Assembly: GCA_940337035.1 (NCBI GenBank)
Contig: CALNHX010002271.1
Coordinates: 1-64,000, forward strand
Reading direction: 5' to 3'
Length of the DNA: 64,000 bases
From: Agriotes lineatus
Lineage: Eukaryota > Arthropoda > Insecta > Coleoptera > Elateridae
In this document: piece by piece, positions 33,581 to 46,147 of the stretch
Layout: each line of letters opens with the position of its first letter
Position numbering within the stretch: the first letter of the stretch is position 1
Position numbers and translations under genes: made by a program
Notes under the pieces: model-generated
Seen by the model: the letters and a program-made list of their open reading frames with translations, nothing else
The model's database searches: none
Told to the model about the DNA's origin: nothing

Positions 33581-33822
33581 AGCGATCCTTCGCCAAATTG
33601 TGCCCGCTACCTAGTGTTGTGAACTAGTGCGTTAGCGTTCAGCGCAGTTTTCGTAAAGCCTTTTGGCTCCCCATTGTTCGGGTTTTCTTGTACTAGATTA
33701 AGATCCATGTACTATTATGCTTTGTATATATGTGTGTTCATGTTACATGTTTTACTCTAGCTGTTACATGTCAACTCTGTACTGTTTTATTTGAAAGGTT
33801 ACCCTTTCCAAGGCGGGCGGTA

Positions 33823-34091
33823 TGTTAAGGACTTTATAAACTTTTGCCGCCTCTCTTGCATTCTGAATTCATACTGTGCGCAGTAGACTGTCGAGCGGGC
33901 TTTGCCTCGCCGTTCACTTAACTTCCATCTGTCGACGAGACTGCATGCGAAGGAGTCCGCACCGCGAAAGCTAATTCTTTGTAAATGTTCAAATGTTTGT
34001 GTGTTAATTTATGGCAATAAATTACTTCCTTTGCTTTCAACGTGTGTATAATTCAGTGAAGAAATAAATCCATACAGTCCATTAAATTACA
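33823..34091 (+). repeat. 3' LTR of BEL 1
   Basis: Same 269-bp length as the 5' LTR, starting TGTTAAGGAC and ending TTAAATTACA. Confidence 0.9.
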
Positions 34092-34640
34092 AATGTGGAT
34101 TTAGTTACCGAGGCCAGTAGGGCCAATGCAAATAAACTACATGAGGGATAAATAGGAACTTCAGTGCCGAGGGGTACATTATGTCTTTTTTTTTGAAATC
34201 GAGAAATCGTGAAATTACAACATTTCAACCAACTTTTTAGGCTATGTTTACTTCTCTTGACGTTTATCTGTCGCCCCGCCACCTATAAAAAGTCGTAAAA
34301 CAATGGATTACTTCACTGCCTATTTCTCGTATTTTAATGACGATTTGAAGTACTTCACTGCTGATTTAAAAAAAAATTTTTTCGAATACGAAAAAATGTC
34401 GAATTTCATTTTGGCTAGATTTTGTAATGACATTAGAAAAAACAGCACGCTGAATGTTATAAAAGTAATTTTTCCATGTTCGTGTAAAATTAATCCACCC
34501 CCTTTGCGCCGTTCGCTCGTAAATTAAATGTTGAAAAACTCTCACTTTTTTGAACTTGTAGAACAATCTACTATTAAATACGCCTAACATGAGGCTGAAT
34601 GACAAAAATAGGTAACTTACGTAAGTATACAGGGTGCAGC
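34092..34640. repeat. Flanking repeat, right copy next to the first BEL
   Basis: Same orientation as 28660-29141 and clearly diverged from it, so it is not a recent duplication. It ends near GTATACAGGGTGCAGC (34626), a word like the start of the left copy. Confidence 0.65.
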
Positions 34641-35207
34641 ATTGGATTTCTTAATTGTTTGACAGTAAAATTCTATTTAGATTTTGTAAAAAATACTACA
34701 TGGTGATCCAATTGTCGCAACTTGAGCATTTTTTGTTGGCTCAGTTCGAAAAAAAAAATGTTTACCCTTTATACGAAAGTGATGTTTTCTGTCGCCTGTA
34801 AGGGTTTCCCGAAAATATACGTTTTGTTCCGTGGTCAGTAATACATTAACTAGCCTCCTGATTTTCATATTTAAATATTTTTGAATGCAGCTGAATACAA
34901 GAGATACTCTCATCATAAAATGCCAGTGGCGTACCTATGGGGGGTGATATGGGTGTCGGATCACCCCCCAGAGGCTTTAGGAATAACTAAAATTTGTCCT
35001 AAAGAAAAAATCTAAAACACATTTCAATAATGTGTAAGTACAAATTGAATAGCAATTATTACATTCAGAATTCAGACTAATATTTTTAAAATCCTATCTC
35101 AACGAACCTGAGTTCAAATTGTACCGGAAACGCCAACATGTACAAAATCTTCCATATAAGAGAGCAATGGATGCGCTAGCTACGTGAAATAAGGACATTT
35201 TTTCCAA

Positions 35208-35438
35208 GATATTCTACAGTAGTTGCTGCAAATCCTTTCAACAATTCCTGTGTCAACTGCAACAGCTGAAGGATCAGTCTCCACCTTAAAAAGAATTAAG
35301 ACTTATCTCCGAGATACAACATCGCCATATAGGCTGAACGGATTGGCAATGCTTTCCACTCACAGAGAACTGCAGGTGAACGTAGACGAAATTATAAAAC
35401 GAGTTAGCAAAAAAACCAAGAAACTTGAATTACTATAG
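35208..35438 (+). pseudogene. hAT transposase C-terminal (dimerisation) fragment
   Basis: Reads TIPVSTATAEGSVSTLKRIK, YLRDTTSPYRLNGLAMLSTH, REL. This is the hAT dimerisation region of the ZMYM/Tip100-like group, whose usual form is LPVTTATxERSFSTLRRIKTYLR. RNase H-fold catalytic residues and the zinc-finger N-terminus are not found, so it cannot work alone. Confidence 0.88.
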
Positions 35439-35447
35439 TCATATTTA

Positions 35448-36366
35448 CACCCATTCGGAGTCACGTGATAATCTAGTGACTTTACGTATGTCGATCCTTA
35501 AAGATGCAATTTTAGAGAAATAAATGACATTTCGTTTTGTAGGTTATCATGACATCTGCCAATTTCTAAAACAAGATTTCTACAATTTTTTCTCTTAACG
35601 AAATTAAACTGTTTTCACATGTTAAAGAAAACATAACGAGTCGTAAAACGTAAATATAATAAAGCTACGTCGGCTGCTACATTACACACCTGCTGAGTGT
35701 AGCAAATTTTAAGTAAATTTGCCAATTTCTGTTCATGAATATTCTGTTATAGAACCTATTGCTTGATTTTTTCCATTTGAAGCCTATTTCCTTGCACCAT
35801 CTATTTAGGGAAGAAACTGAACGTGAAAAATCTCCTCCAGATTCTTCAACCAAGCATTTTTTAGGTTTTCTATGGTTACAAATTCTTTAGCTACATCCAT
35901 TTTATATATAGTGTCCCTGGTGAAGTTCTTGACTGCTTCGCCGACTTCCGTTTTTGCATTCTTCACTTTCTAGTTCATATTTTCGGCAAACTGTGCTCTC
36001 CGAGACATTTAACGCAAGAGAAGCACGGTGAACAACATTGGAGGGTGAAACTATTGATTTACTATTATTAATACTGTCGTACTTCATCAAAAAAACGAAT
36101 AACATTCAAATTAATTGTTGTGACTGCTCGTTATATCGCATGTCCGATGGTTTCTTTTAATTTTCAGTTTTCAGCTCAACTATTTTAGGTTTTATTACCC
36201 TTATCTCAATAACTTACACGAAAAATATAATGTGACAGATTAGAAACGTCAAATTTTAAAATTAATTTTATTAATCGACATGCCTTTCTTTCGAATTTCT
36301 TCCATTTCATCTATTTTACTAAAAACTATCAGTGACAGACAAAAGTCAAGTGACTCCGAACGGGTA
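35448..36366. mobile_element. TA-flanked element with short inverted ends, nested in hAT
   Basis: The ends CACCCATTCGGAGTCACGTG and the inverted TACCCGTTCGGAGTCACTTG are bordered by TA. On the minus strand 36105-35902 encodes VVHRASLALNVSESTVCRKY, resembling the helix-turn-helix of Tc1/mariner-like or related transposases. No DDE domain was seen. Confidence 0.7.
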
Positions 36367-36381
36367 TAATTTTGATTATAC

Positions 36382-36834
36382 TATATTCCGTTCACGTTGT
36401 TTTGGCATAATAGGAGGCCATAATTTATTTTTTTAATGTTGGACACACTGTTCTACGCGACACAATTTTACGTCACCGAAGTGCCTGACATGCGAACATA
36501 TTTACGGTGTTGCTGAATTTCCTGCGATTATACACGACCTTAAAACGAGATGGTATTGTATGATCAAGTCTGCTAAAAATGATCAAAATTGGGCGATTCA
36601 TCGGGTTGGGTTATTCTTGTTTTGGGCCAGGCTTGTGTTAAATCAGATTAAAGATGTGTGAGGATATTCTCTTGCAAACTAGTAAAACTGACAAAAATGC
36701 ACTAGACATGGACGCTATGTATAACCTCAGACTTAGAAAAACATAACCTAATTAAACAGACAGCTTTACTGCCAACTTAAATGCCAAATTTCCGTGGCCT
36801 CATATTATGCCAAAACAACATGAACGGAATATAT
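36382..36834. mobile_element. MITE with 35-bp inverted ends
   Basis: Left TATTCCGTTCACGTTGTTTT continuing GGCATAATAGGAGGCCAT. The right end is the inverted form with few mismatches. Flanks are TATA-rich, so the target is probably TA. No ORF. Confidence 0.8.
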
Positions 36835-38092
36835 AAGTTGTATCACATTTGTAATGATTTTATTGTTTATAAATAAACAGTATTTTTATTTCTATAGAAC
36901 TTGCAGTAGGCCGTGATTTTACTAATTTTTTACAGTCAAAATAACATTTAACATTTGCATAGGTTGGAGTTATTGCAAGTTGTTACTTATTTAGCAAATA
37001 ATTATTTCTGACTTATTTTGGTTAATAAGCAAATAAAATGCCACTCTAGTTAATTTTACCTATGTAAATAGACTTCTGTAAACATCCGTTAGTAAATTTT
37101 TAAATGTAACTAGGTGCTCTACACTGCCAATAAGTTAAATCAAGACCTACCGCAAGTCCTATAGAAATGAAACCAACTATACTTTATGGTACGCTAATTT
37201 TTTAAAAATTCTTATTGTAAGGTTGATCACTCTCCCAGAACACCCCCCAGAGCAAAATATTAGTTACGCCACTGTAAAATGTAAACGTGTCATATGTATA
37301 AATCTGGAATAAAATGTAATTTCCTCCCTTGCATGATTATTGATTACAATACGGCTGATTGAAATAAGAATTCGTACATCAGATACAAAAATAAAAGACA
37401 TTTGCTCAAGCACGTAACAATGAAGTAATTTTTACATTTAAGAGACCTTTATATCATGTGTTTAAAAAGAAATTACATAAGCGTTGGCCATGGAAAATAA
37501 AACTAATGTCGACAGAAAGCTTTAGAGACAGGAATCTTTAGAATTTTCAATCACGATATCAGCGTATAATATAAACTTACAATAACAACAAAAGTGATGA
37601 CAGTTAATGAATTCTAAAGCTTGCTGTTAACATTACTTTTATATTTCATGACCAATCTTTATGTAATTTCTTTTTGAACACACCGTATAAGAAACGGGGA
37701 AAAATACGTATTTCATAAAATTACCGCCACGGTTGACAAATGGCGCAGATTGCTTTCATATTTTTACTTCAAATTTCAAAATCTTAACATCTTCAATAAT
37801 ACCTATTAATTTTACCAATTTTTAATATTACCTATTGATTTGAAATTTAGGGCAATAAAATATCTGAAATTACATAAATTGGGTCCTACACACGGTTCTT
37901 TTAAGAAAACTAATTGAATTTTGTGTAAAACCATTACGAAGTGAATATTAGCATGGTTTTGTATGTTTCGTCCGTCAACGCAGCACCCTATATAACGTAA
38001 AGACGTTGTCGGAAACCACTGGCTGACGAGTTGATTGCACAACCTGGCAACAGCGCGTCTGGTTTAGAACCAGAACTGTTAGTTAGTTATAA

Positions 38093-39005
38093 AGCCGCGT
38101 CCACATTAATAAATATTTACGTTGTGCGTTGTATTTGAAGCAAATTTGTGCGTGTGCGTTGAAATTAATGTAGATGTGGACGGTTCGCCGAACAGAAACG
38201 CACAGAAAATATTTTCGTGACGAACGACGCACGCTATCCATCGCCCCATCGGTTTTTACTTGAACTTCAAAGAGATTTGCGGCGCAACGTTGTGCTGATG
38301 TAGACGTATGTTGGTAGTGCATATATGTGTTCGCATTGTTTTAATTTTGATTTATTTTTAGGAATGAACTTTCTAACTTGTAGAAGGAAATTATTAATTA
38401 ACCATGCCCCATTACCTCATTATTAGTAAAAAAGAAATATGCGGCCTTTATTATAATGCACCATTTAATTATAAAAAATTAAAATAAACTCAATAATAAG
38501 AAAGACGTTTACTAGATGACACAACTTTATCATATAAAATGGCGGTAGCGGCGTGTTAACAGCATTAGCAATTGATGAAAGCACTGTACAATTCCGCAAC
38601 GTTCTTCTATGTCATCAGTGGATTTTAAAATCCTCATTAATATGATTGGGCCAAAAATCAAGAGAATAGATGCAAAATGCCATTGATGTTTAGGATTCCA
38701 CAACTATGTATGCTTCTGGTACTCTTGAATAAGTGCCAATGCAGTCTTCGTTGTTCCATTCGATCTTCTGTTATTACTCTTTATTTCCACAAATGTTGCA
38801 AATATAATTAACTTACTAATAATAAGAGAATGCACAATGCGCCGCGCTGCAAATCGACGAACAGGCGGATCACCGAGACACAACGCACAACACAAATTTT
38901 TGCGTCGAAAAATGATGCCCCTCCATTAAATTTGCGTCGAAAATAAGTGCGCTACATTTTGGCATACAACACACAACGTAAATATTTATTAATGTGTACG
39001 CGGCT
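38093..39005. mobile_element. PIF/Harbinger-like MITE, TSD TAA
   Basis: 43-bp inverted ends begin AGCCGCGTCCACATTAATAA and continue ATATTTACGTTGTG. TAA flanks both sides (38090-38092, 39006-39008). Inner inverted similarity continues to about 38300/38880. No transposase. Confidence 0.88.
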
Positions 39006-39029
39006 TAAGAGAGCGCTCGATGTGCCGAG

Positions 39030-40380
39030 CAGTGTTGCCAGATCTAGTGAAATTTCATTAGATCTAGTGATTTTTAGTCAATCTAGTGATTTAGTGATAA
39101 CTTTTGCCAAAAGAGCAATTATCTAGTGATTTTTTCCAGTCTGTTTTATAAAAAAACCAAATAATAAAACAAAAATTCCTTCGCCCCTTTCGTCGTTGCA
39201 GATTACTACCTACTATTATTATTCCAATCTTAGAAATTAGTTTTCGCTGTGACGGGCAGATGGCAGTCTGAGATTTGAAATGCGAAGGTAAGTAAATTCC
39301 ATGAATTACTTAACAGAAAATAGGTATTTCCCTGGTTCAACTAAATGCCCGAGGCTATAAACAGAACTCCGAAAGGGAATTGTTCACATTTGCATTTTTA
39401 CTTTCGGTAGAACGTAAAAAAATTATCAAGTTTGAAGTGTGCTGTGAGTACTGTGACCACTGGGACTTAAATGGATTTTCCGATAATTTAATGATATGAA
39501 TTTAGAATTGCAGGCCGAAGCTCCAAAGATTCACTTGCTTTATCCAAGAATAGCAACTGCTATTTAAATTATTGTTGAGTTATTACATCAAACATAGTAT
39601 TTAAAAACACGGATTTAAGCAAATTACAGCATAGAAATCTGAACATTGTTTTAATTGAGCACTTGTACTTAGATCGAAATATCGCAATAGCGCTAGCAAA
39701 TAATAGTTTAACAGATAAATGTTCTAAATCCTTCAATAGTTGCAAATGTTGATAGTCTCGACAGCTTAATTATAAATTTTCCTAATCTAATAACGGATGT
39801 CAATGCTTTAGATCGGGAAATTTGATCGCTAAAATATTCTGCCATTAATTTTGAAATGGAAGATTTAGAATTTTGGAAAGAAATTTTTAATTGTAAAAAA
39901 GCCGACGGTAATTTGTTATATCCCCAACTTTCTCAGTTTGTGAGTATTTTTTTTGTTCTTCCCATAGTAGCACCTGCGTTGAAAGGGTTTTCAGTTCAAT
40001 TAATTTAAATAAAACTAAACCAAACACTTTGACTGGAATTCTTTATTCTAAAAACTTAATTTTGCCAAAAAACTGTTATGATTTTGTTATTACGGATGCA
40101 ATAATAACAAATCATAATAACAAAATGTATGATTAAATTACATATTGTATAATTATTGTAAGTGTAGTTTGTTATTCATTTATACTTTTTATTATATTTT
40201 TAAACATTTTCTCTTGTTCGTTATTTTGTTTATTTTTTATAATTGTTCTGAAAACTTTGATTTTGTTTTTTTAATTTCCAGCTTTTTTCACGTGTAAATT
40301 AATCTAGTGAAATTTTTGTCAATCTAGTGATTTTTTCCACCGAAAGCTAGTGACTTTTAGAATTTTGACCTGGCAACACT
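39030..40380 (+). mobile_element. hAT element, TSD GTGCCGAG
   Basis: The perfect 8-bp TSD is at 39022-39029 and 40381-40388. Ends are CAGTGTTGCCAG and the inverted AGTGTTGCCAGG. Multiple ATCTAGTGA words lie in both subterminal regions (39040-39130, 40300-40360). Around 39925-40090 the + strand reads LPHSSTCVERVFS and NKTKPNTLTGILYSKNLILP, the C-terminal dimerisation part of a hAT transposase. The rest of the transposase is absent. Confidence 0.9.
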
Positions 40381-40729
40381 GTGCCGAGTTTGTTGGCCAC
40401 GAGGTGTGACGCGAGCTGTTCAGTGCAGCGCGTGTTGTCTTGTTTTTTGTCTGCAATCGTTTACTGTACTCACCCGCGTGGGAATTAAATACATTAAAAT
40501 CGTGTGTGTGTTTGATTTCTAATCGAGCCGTCTACCACTTTACAACGGGTAGTTGTATTATGCTGGACACAACATAATTGGCGACCGCGTGACAGAACGC
40601 GGGTTAAGAAAGTAAACATTGAAGACATTTTGAGAGGACTGACGCTGACGGATTCGTTCTGTGTTCGACACGTGTGCGTTGTCTACTGTACTCGCGTGGG
40701 TGTGAAACGAGTTTTGTCAAGTCGGCGAA

Positions 40730-42040
40730 ATGGAATCAAGCAAGAAACACAGGAAGGTGCTTCGTGCGGCTTTTACAAAAAGAGCCAACGACTTGGAGCT
40801 CATGTTTTCGCAGCATCCGGACCAAGCTGGGGATGAAGATGATCGGCGAATACAGGTAGCATTTGAATTATTAGCGAATAAACACGGTGATATGAAAATC
40901 GTGGACGGTGTTGTGTACGATGCGCTTCTCGCTGCAGACGTAAGCGAAGACGAACTATTGTTGGAAATAGAACAACGTGACGCGTACGATAAACGATTGC
41001 GGATTTGAAACTTCGCGTGGAGAGTTTGCTATTAACACGAAATACGGCGGCTTGCACGGAAGACCGACGATCGATTTTGTCCGATGCGAGATCCGAATTT
41101 GAAAGTGTTATGGACGGGATCGCACACAAGCGCAAATTTAAACTGCCTGCCATCGAGTTAAAAAAATTTGACGGTAATATTCGAGAATGGCTTCCGTTTT
41201 GGGCGCAATTTAAAAAGGTGCATGAAGACATAGATATTGCCAACGAAGATAAAATTGAGTATTTACGCCAAGCGACGGTTGCGGGAAGCAGAGCGCGGCA
41301 ATTGGTGGAAAGTTTTCCCGCCATTGGCGAAAATTATGAAAATATTTTGAGCGCATTGAAGTCGCGTTTGGAAGGGATGACTTGCAAATCGAAGTTTACG
41401 TTCGGGAACTACTTAAACTCATTATAAACAATTGTGTATCCTGGGATAAGATGGACCTTGCGACTCTGTACGATAGAATAGAGACGCAATTGCGCGCGCT
41501 TGATACGCTGGGCATTACGTCGGAAAAATGCGCGGCGATGCTATTTCCTTTGATCGAGTCGTGCTTGCCTGAAGATTTACTACGAACTTGGCAACGTGTA
41601 GGACGACGAACCGAAGCAATAACAAGGAGTAACCTTGGTTCTAACGAATCTCTTGTACACAAAGAATCCCTTGAAGACCACTTAAAGAATTTGATGTGCT
41701 TTCTCAGAAACGAGGTGGAAAACGAGCAGCGGATTCGTTAGCATCCGAGGGGTTTGGACTACGTTGCGATAGTTCGGCGTCTGTCAAAGATAACAGCGGC
41801 AAACTTAAAAAGTTAAAACAAAGAGAATATTTACCGACTGCGGCTGGTTTAATAAATTGCGGCGGGGTTAAGTGCGTGTTTTGCGAGGGTGCTCACGAAA
41901 GCGAAGCGTGTTTTAAAGCCCAGGAATTCGCTCTAGAACGCAAAAGGGACATTTTAACGGGAAAGGGGCCTGTTTTCGTTGTCTTAAAACTAGGCACATA
42001 TCGCGTAGGTGCCGGGGACGTTTAAAGTGCATTACGTGTA
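40730..42040 (+). pseudogene. gag: gag of BEL 2
   Basis: Starts MESSKKHRKVLRAAFTKRAN. The DUF1759 core follows: KLPAIELKKFDGNIREWLPF, KIEYLRQATVAGSRARQLVE, then VYVRELLKLIIN. A zinc knuckle comes last (CVFCEGAHESEAC, FRCLKTRHISRRC, CITC). Frame changes near 40996, 41370, 41738 and about 41970 break it into five frames. Confidence 0.85.
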
Positions 42041-42052
42041 GCGGACCCCCAT

Positions 42053-42640
42053 GTGGTTTTGATGTGTCCTAAGCTGCCGGCGCATAAGCATGACGAACCT
42101 AAAAGCGAAATGGTTCCCGTGGAGCAAACTTTGGTGAATAAAACAAGCGGCTACGTGTTCTTAGAGACCTTGCGTGTGATGATCAACACCGAATGTGGAT
42201 CAAGAGAAATTCGCGCGTTAATCGACTGCGGTTTCCAACGCTCCTACATTTTGAAGTCAACAGCGCAACAATTGGGCTGCAAATCAAAAAGGCGAGAAAA
42301 GATTATCCATTGCCTATTCGGGGGTAGGTACCCAGCAAGAGCGGAGACACGACTGCTTCATGGCGACTATTCGTGTACGTTCGAACTGCTAGACCAACCG
42401 ATGATCTGCCAGAATATTCCGCGTGTATTTTACGGTCCTTGGATGGGGGAATTAAAGCACTTAAATATTCATTTGGATGATGCCTATGGTGAAGGTCCCA
42501 TAGAACTCTTGATCGGTGCTGATGTTGCAGGCAAATTATACAATGGCCGGAGACACATTCTAACGTGTGGATTGGTGGAAGTGGAGACTCTCTTAGGATG
42601 GACCATTTCGGACGCATACCTGTGAGTGCGCCCACAACGA
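42053..42640 (+). pseudogene. Aspartic protease of BEL 2
   Basis: DUF1758-type. The active-site region reads ALIDCGFQRSYI, where DSG/DCG-like forms occur in the family. Later LLIGADVAGKLYNGR and TLLGWTI mark the end of the domain. The frame changes near 42600 into the RT lead segment (SLLVNEACVAELWKLDVLGI). Confidence 0.8.
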
Positions 42641-44215
42641 GCACAACCCTGACAGTATTTTCTCTTTTGGTGAATGAAGCTTGCGTAGCGGAGCTATGGA
42701 AACTAGATGTGCTGGGAATTACTAAACCCTCTGAAAAAAAGTCCCGAGAAGAAATGGCAGAAGCAGCTCAGCAACTTTCTTGCAGACAGTGACGAAAAAT
42801 GAAGAGAGACGTTACGAAGTCAGGTTGCCTGGTTGGAGGGCCATCCTCCGCTGCCTGACAACTACAACAGTGCAAGAAACAGATTAGATGCTACGGTAAG
42901 AAAACTGCGGAGAGAAATATGACTTTATACTTAAAGAGTGGCTGAACGAAGAAATACTTGAAATCAGTTCCTGCGACGACGAATGATTCCAACATTCATT
43001 ATCTACCTCACAGGCCAGTCGTGAAAGACAATAGTTTGACCACGAAGATTCGACCGGTGTTCGATGCTTCTGCGCGTGAAAAGGATAAGCCATCACTAAA
43101 CCACTGTCTCGAAAAGGGACCGAATTTCGTAGAATTAATACCATCGGTTCTGTTGAGATTTAGGATCCAAAGAATTGGAGTTGTATCAGATATTCGCAAA
43201 GCGTTCCTGCAGATCAGCATACATGAGGCCGACCGAGATTTCCTCCGTTTTTTATGGCTCGATGAAGAGGAAAATGAGCAGGCGTATAGACACCGTCACG
43301 TTGTGTTTGGCGTGAGTAGCAGTCCCTTTCTGTTGGGAGCGACGATCGATCACCACCTTTCTGAGCAATTAAAACAGTGCGAGCTGAACTCGACGTATTC
43401 GTGCTAATCCATTTTGAAATTACGAAGCTGTTTTACGTGGACAATTGCGTGACCAGCGTACCAGATGAAGATGCTTTGGACCAATTCATTCGAGAAGCTA
43501 GTAATGGTCATGGCTGAAGCACATTTTGACTTGCGAGGGTGGGAGTTTATCCGGCCCACTGGTACACATTCAAATGCATTGTCAGTGCTTGGTTTAACTT
43601 GGCACCCTACTAAAGATACCTTGGCTATGAGTGAAAGCTGTGTAAAAGATGACAGCTCCTTGCGAGATAGCGTTGTGACGAAAATACTGATCTTCTCAGT
43701 GACCCAGAGCATATTTGACCCGATTGGAGCTACTTGTCCTGCTACGTTAAAGCCAAAACTTTTACTGCAACGGCTGTGGGGACAGCGATTAAGTTGGGAT
43801 GCACCGGTAGATGTCGATACTGAGCAGGAATTCCACAGATGGATCAAGGAGCTTCCGCACCTGCTTGCCGTTGAACTTCCTAGATGGATACTTGCCGGAG
43901 TGGGAGAAGCAGAACACTTAAGTTTGCATACGTTCTGCGACGCCAGCAAAGACGCTTGTACAACGGTCATTTTCCTAAGAATTGAAAAGAATGGCACTGT
44001 AGTGGTTCGCCTCCTCACCGCCAAAGCGAGAGTAGTCCCTATGAAGAAGATGACCATTCCTCGCCTCGAGTTGTTAGCTGCCACCATAGGTGCAAGACTG
44101 TGCCGGTCTGTACGTGCAGATTTGGGAAACAACATAGAGTGCTTTTATTGGAGTGATTCATCTACGGCTATCTCCTGGATTCGACGACAAGAGACTGGGC
44201 GCCATTTGTAGGGAA
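42641..44215 (+). pseudogene. Reverse transcriptase and RNase H of BEL 2
   Basis: RT landmarks are HYLPHRPVVKDNSLTTKIRP, SDIRKAFLQISIHE with the first catalytic Asp, FGVSSSPFLLGATI and FYVDNCVTSV (near 43431) at the second catalytic box. The segment after it gives VLGLTWHPTKDTL, a FDPIGATCPATLKPKLL step, and the RNase H-like FCDASKDACTTVIF, PRLELLAATIGARL and YWSDSSTAISWI. Frameshifts near 42790, 42950, 43410 and 43520 make it inactive. Confidence 0.88.
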
Positions 44216-46086
44216 TAGAGTGGCGGAAATTTGCTCTCTGACTAGAGGCATGTACCAGGCGTCTACAATCCGGCCGACCTTCCCTCACGCGGGTGTTCTC
44301 CTAAACATCTGTTGGAGTCGAGATGGTGGGAGGGGCCAAGTTGGTTATATGGACCACAGACTACATGGGCCTCAGAAGACCTAGAATACGACGAAGAAGA
44401 GATCAACGGCGAGAAGCGGAAGAAGGTGGTTGTAACCCTGCTGAACTGTAGCTCGAATGAGTGGCATCTGACTCACTTTTCTAAATACACTATGACCATC
44501 CGCATGATTGCTTGGGTTTTTCGATTTACCAACAATTCAAGCTCACCCCAGCAACGACGTCGAGGTTCGTTGACCGTTGACGAAATTAATGACGCTGAAC
44601 TGTTCGTGTTTAAAGTGATTCAACAAGAAACATTTCGCGATAAGACCGATAACCGCTTAAGTGCTCTCAATCCGTTTTGCAGTGATTCCGGGGTAATCCG
44701 ATTGAAGTCACGTGTATCGAATCGGCAGGATAGTGAAAGTTTTCGTTTTCTGATAGTGCTACCAGCTAAGCACCAGGTTATCCGCAGCTTGATTTTCGAA
44801 GCGCATACCGCGAATTGTCACGTAGGTACGCAAGGACTGTTAAGTATGCTCCGGGAAAAATATTGGATCATGGGAGGTAGACGTGCCATAAGAGCAGTAA
44901 TAAGTAAGTGCGTTACGTGCAAAAGTCATGATGCCAAACCATATGCGGCTGACACACCACCTCTGCCTTTCAATCGGGTACGCGATGCTGTGCCATTCGA
45001 ACTTATCGGGATAGATTTCGCCGGCCTGCTGTATTGAGAACTAGAGAGAAGGCTTGGGTGTGTTTGTTTACTTGTGCCGTGTACCGGGCAGTGCACCTCG
45101 AACTGACTACTTCCTTTCTACTCCGAGCTTCCTTCAAGCGTTGCGTAGATTTGTGGCGAGATGCGGACGACCGAGTACTATATACAGTGACTGAGGCACT
45201 AATTTTGTCGGTACGGAGAACGCGTTCGCAAAGTTGACTGGCCAAAGATAATGGAAGAGATCTCTGTGCAACGTATATCGTGGCGGTTCAACCCACCTAC
45301 GGCCGCATGTGGGGCGGTTTTTGGGAGCGTTTGGTTGGTGTGTTAAAGGGGGTGCTTCGCAAAGTACTCGGACGTGCTTCGCTCAATTATGAAGATCTTT
45401 TGACGCTTCTTTGCGATTGTGAGGCGAAGATGAATGCTAGACCCCTCACCTACGTGTCAGGCGACTCAGAAGAACGTATGGCTCTCACACCTACAATGTT
45501 CTTACGGGACCAACCAGAGATCGGGATACCGGACTGTGATGCCGTGGATCAAGCCTCTCTCTGCAGCAGAATGAGATACAAGCAGACCCTACGGGAGACT
45601 TTGCGGCGCCGATTCCGGAACGAATACTTGGACAGTTGAAATCATTGAACTGCAGAAAGCGGTCTAAACAACTAGTTTTGGGAGAGATCGTCCTTATAGA
45701 GAACGACAACGACAAACGTATAGACTGGCCACTTGGTCGTGTGACTGAGCTACTTCCAGGTCCAGATGGGCAGGTGCGCCTGGCGCGAGTTGACACTGCC
45801 CGCGGACAGCTGCTGAGACCGATCCAGAAGCGTTACCCCCTAGAGTGCATCAGCTCTCTGCCAATACAAGACGAGCGAATTCAAGAAAAGGACAATCCGG
45901 AAGATGCTAGTAGTGTCTGATGTCCTGAGTGACAATAAAAACAGAGCAATCGATTCGGAAGATGTTGGTGCGGGAGTTTCGGGAGTGTCTGATGTCCTGA
46001 GTGACATTAAAAGCATAGCAATCGTTTCGAAAGAAAAGTTAACGCGTAGTGGACGTGTATCTAGGTTACCTATTAAGTTTCGTTAG
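44216..46086 (+). pseudogene. Integrase of BEL 2
   Basis: The zinc-binding region AHTANCHVGTQGLLSML, then CVTCKSHDAKP, is followed by FELIGIDFAGLLY with the first catalytic Asp and AVYRAVHLELTTSF. The second Asp box near 45180 is frame-broken. GGFWERLVGVLKGVLRKVLG has the Glu. The C-terminal DWPLGRVTELLPGPDGQVRL and a final TRSGRVSRLPIKFR stop at 46086 complete pol. At least four frame breaks. Confidence 0.88.
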
Positions 46087-46147
46087 TAGTTGGTAGTGGT
46101 ACCTATTTACCCATTTTGCATTTTTATGTTATCCAAGTGTAGAAATC

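Larger units (their letters stand above)
29142..34091 (+). mobile_element. BEL/Pao retrotransposon 1, internally deleted
   Basis: 269-bp LTRs at 29142-29410 and 33823-34091 differ at about three or four positions. Between them are gag, an aspartic protease, a rearranged RT/RNase H remnant with tandem duplications, and an integrase lacking its N-terminal part. A purine-rich AAGGCGGGCGG sits just before the 3' LTR. No TSD is visible (left TATAC, right AATGT). Instead, copies of one unrelated repeat lie on both sides. It is incapable of its own transposition. Confidence 0.92.
34924..37274 (+). mobile_element. hAT element with transposase remnant, TSD TAAAATG(C/T)
   Basis: The left end CAGTGGCGTACCTATGGGGG and the right end (inverted CAGTGGCGTAACTAATA, then a GGGGGGTG word) are flanked by TAAAATGC (34916-34923) and TAAAATGT (37275-37282). 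It is 2351 bp long. A transposase C-terminus and two nested TA-type MITEs are inside. Confidence 0.88.
38007..40574 (+). repeat. 5' LTR of BEL 2, split by two transposons
   Basis: LTR parts are 38007-38092, 39009-39029 and 40389-40574. The first break is at TTATAA (PIF-like MITE). The second is at GTGCCGAG (hAT). The end ACACAACA is followed by TAATTGGCGACCGCGTGACA, the primer-binding region. Confidence 0.9.

Noticed and set aside
34924..37274. An active hAT transposase gene
   Set aside because: Only the C-terminal dimerisation piece is readable. No catalytic region was found on either strand.
40730..46086. BEL 2 as a functional gene
   Set aside because: More than ten frame breaks and interrupted LTR promoters.
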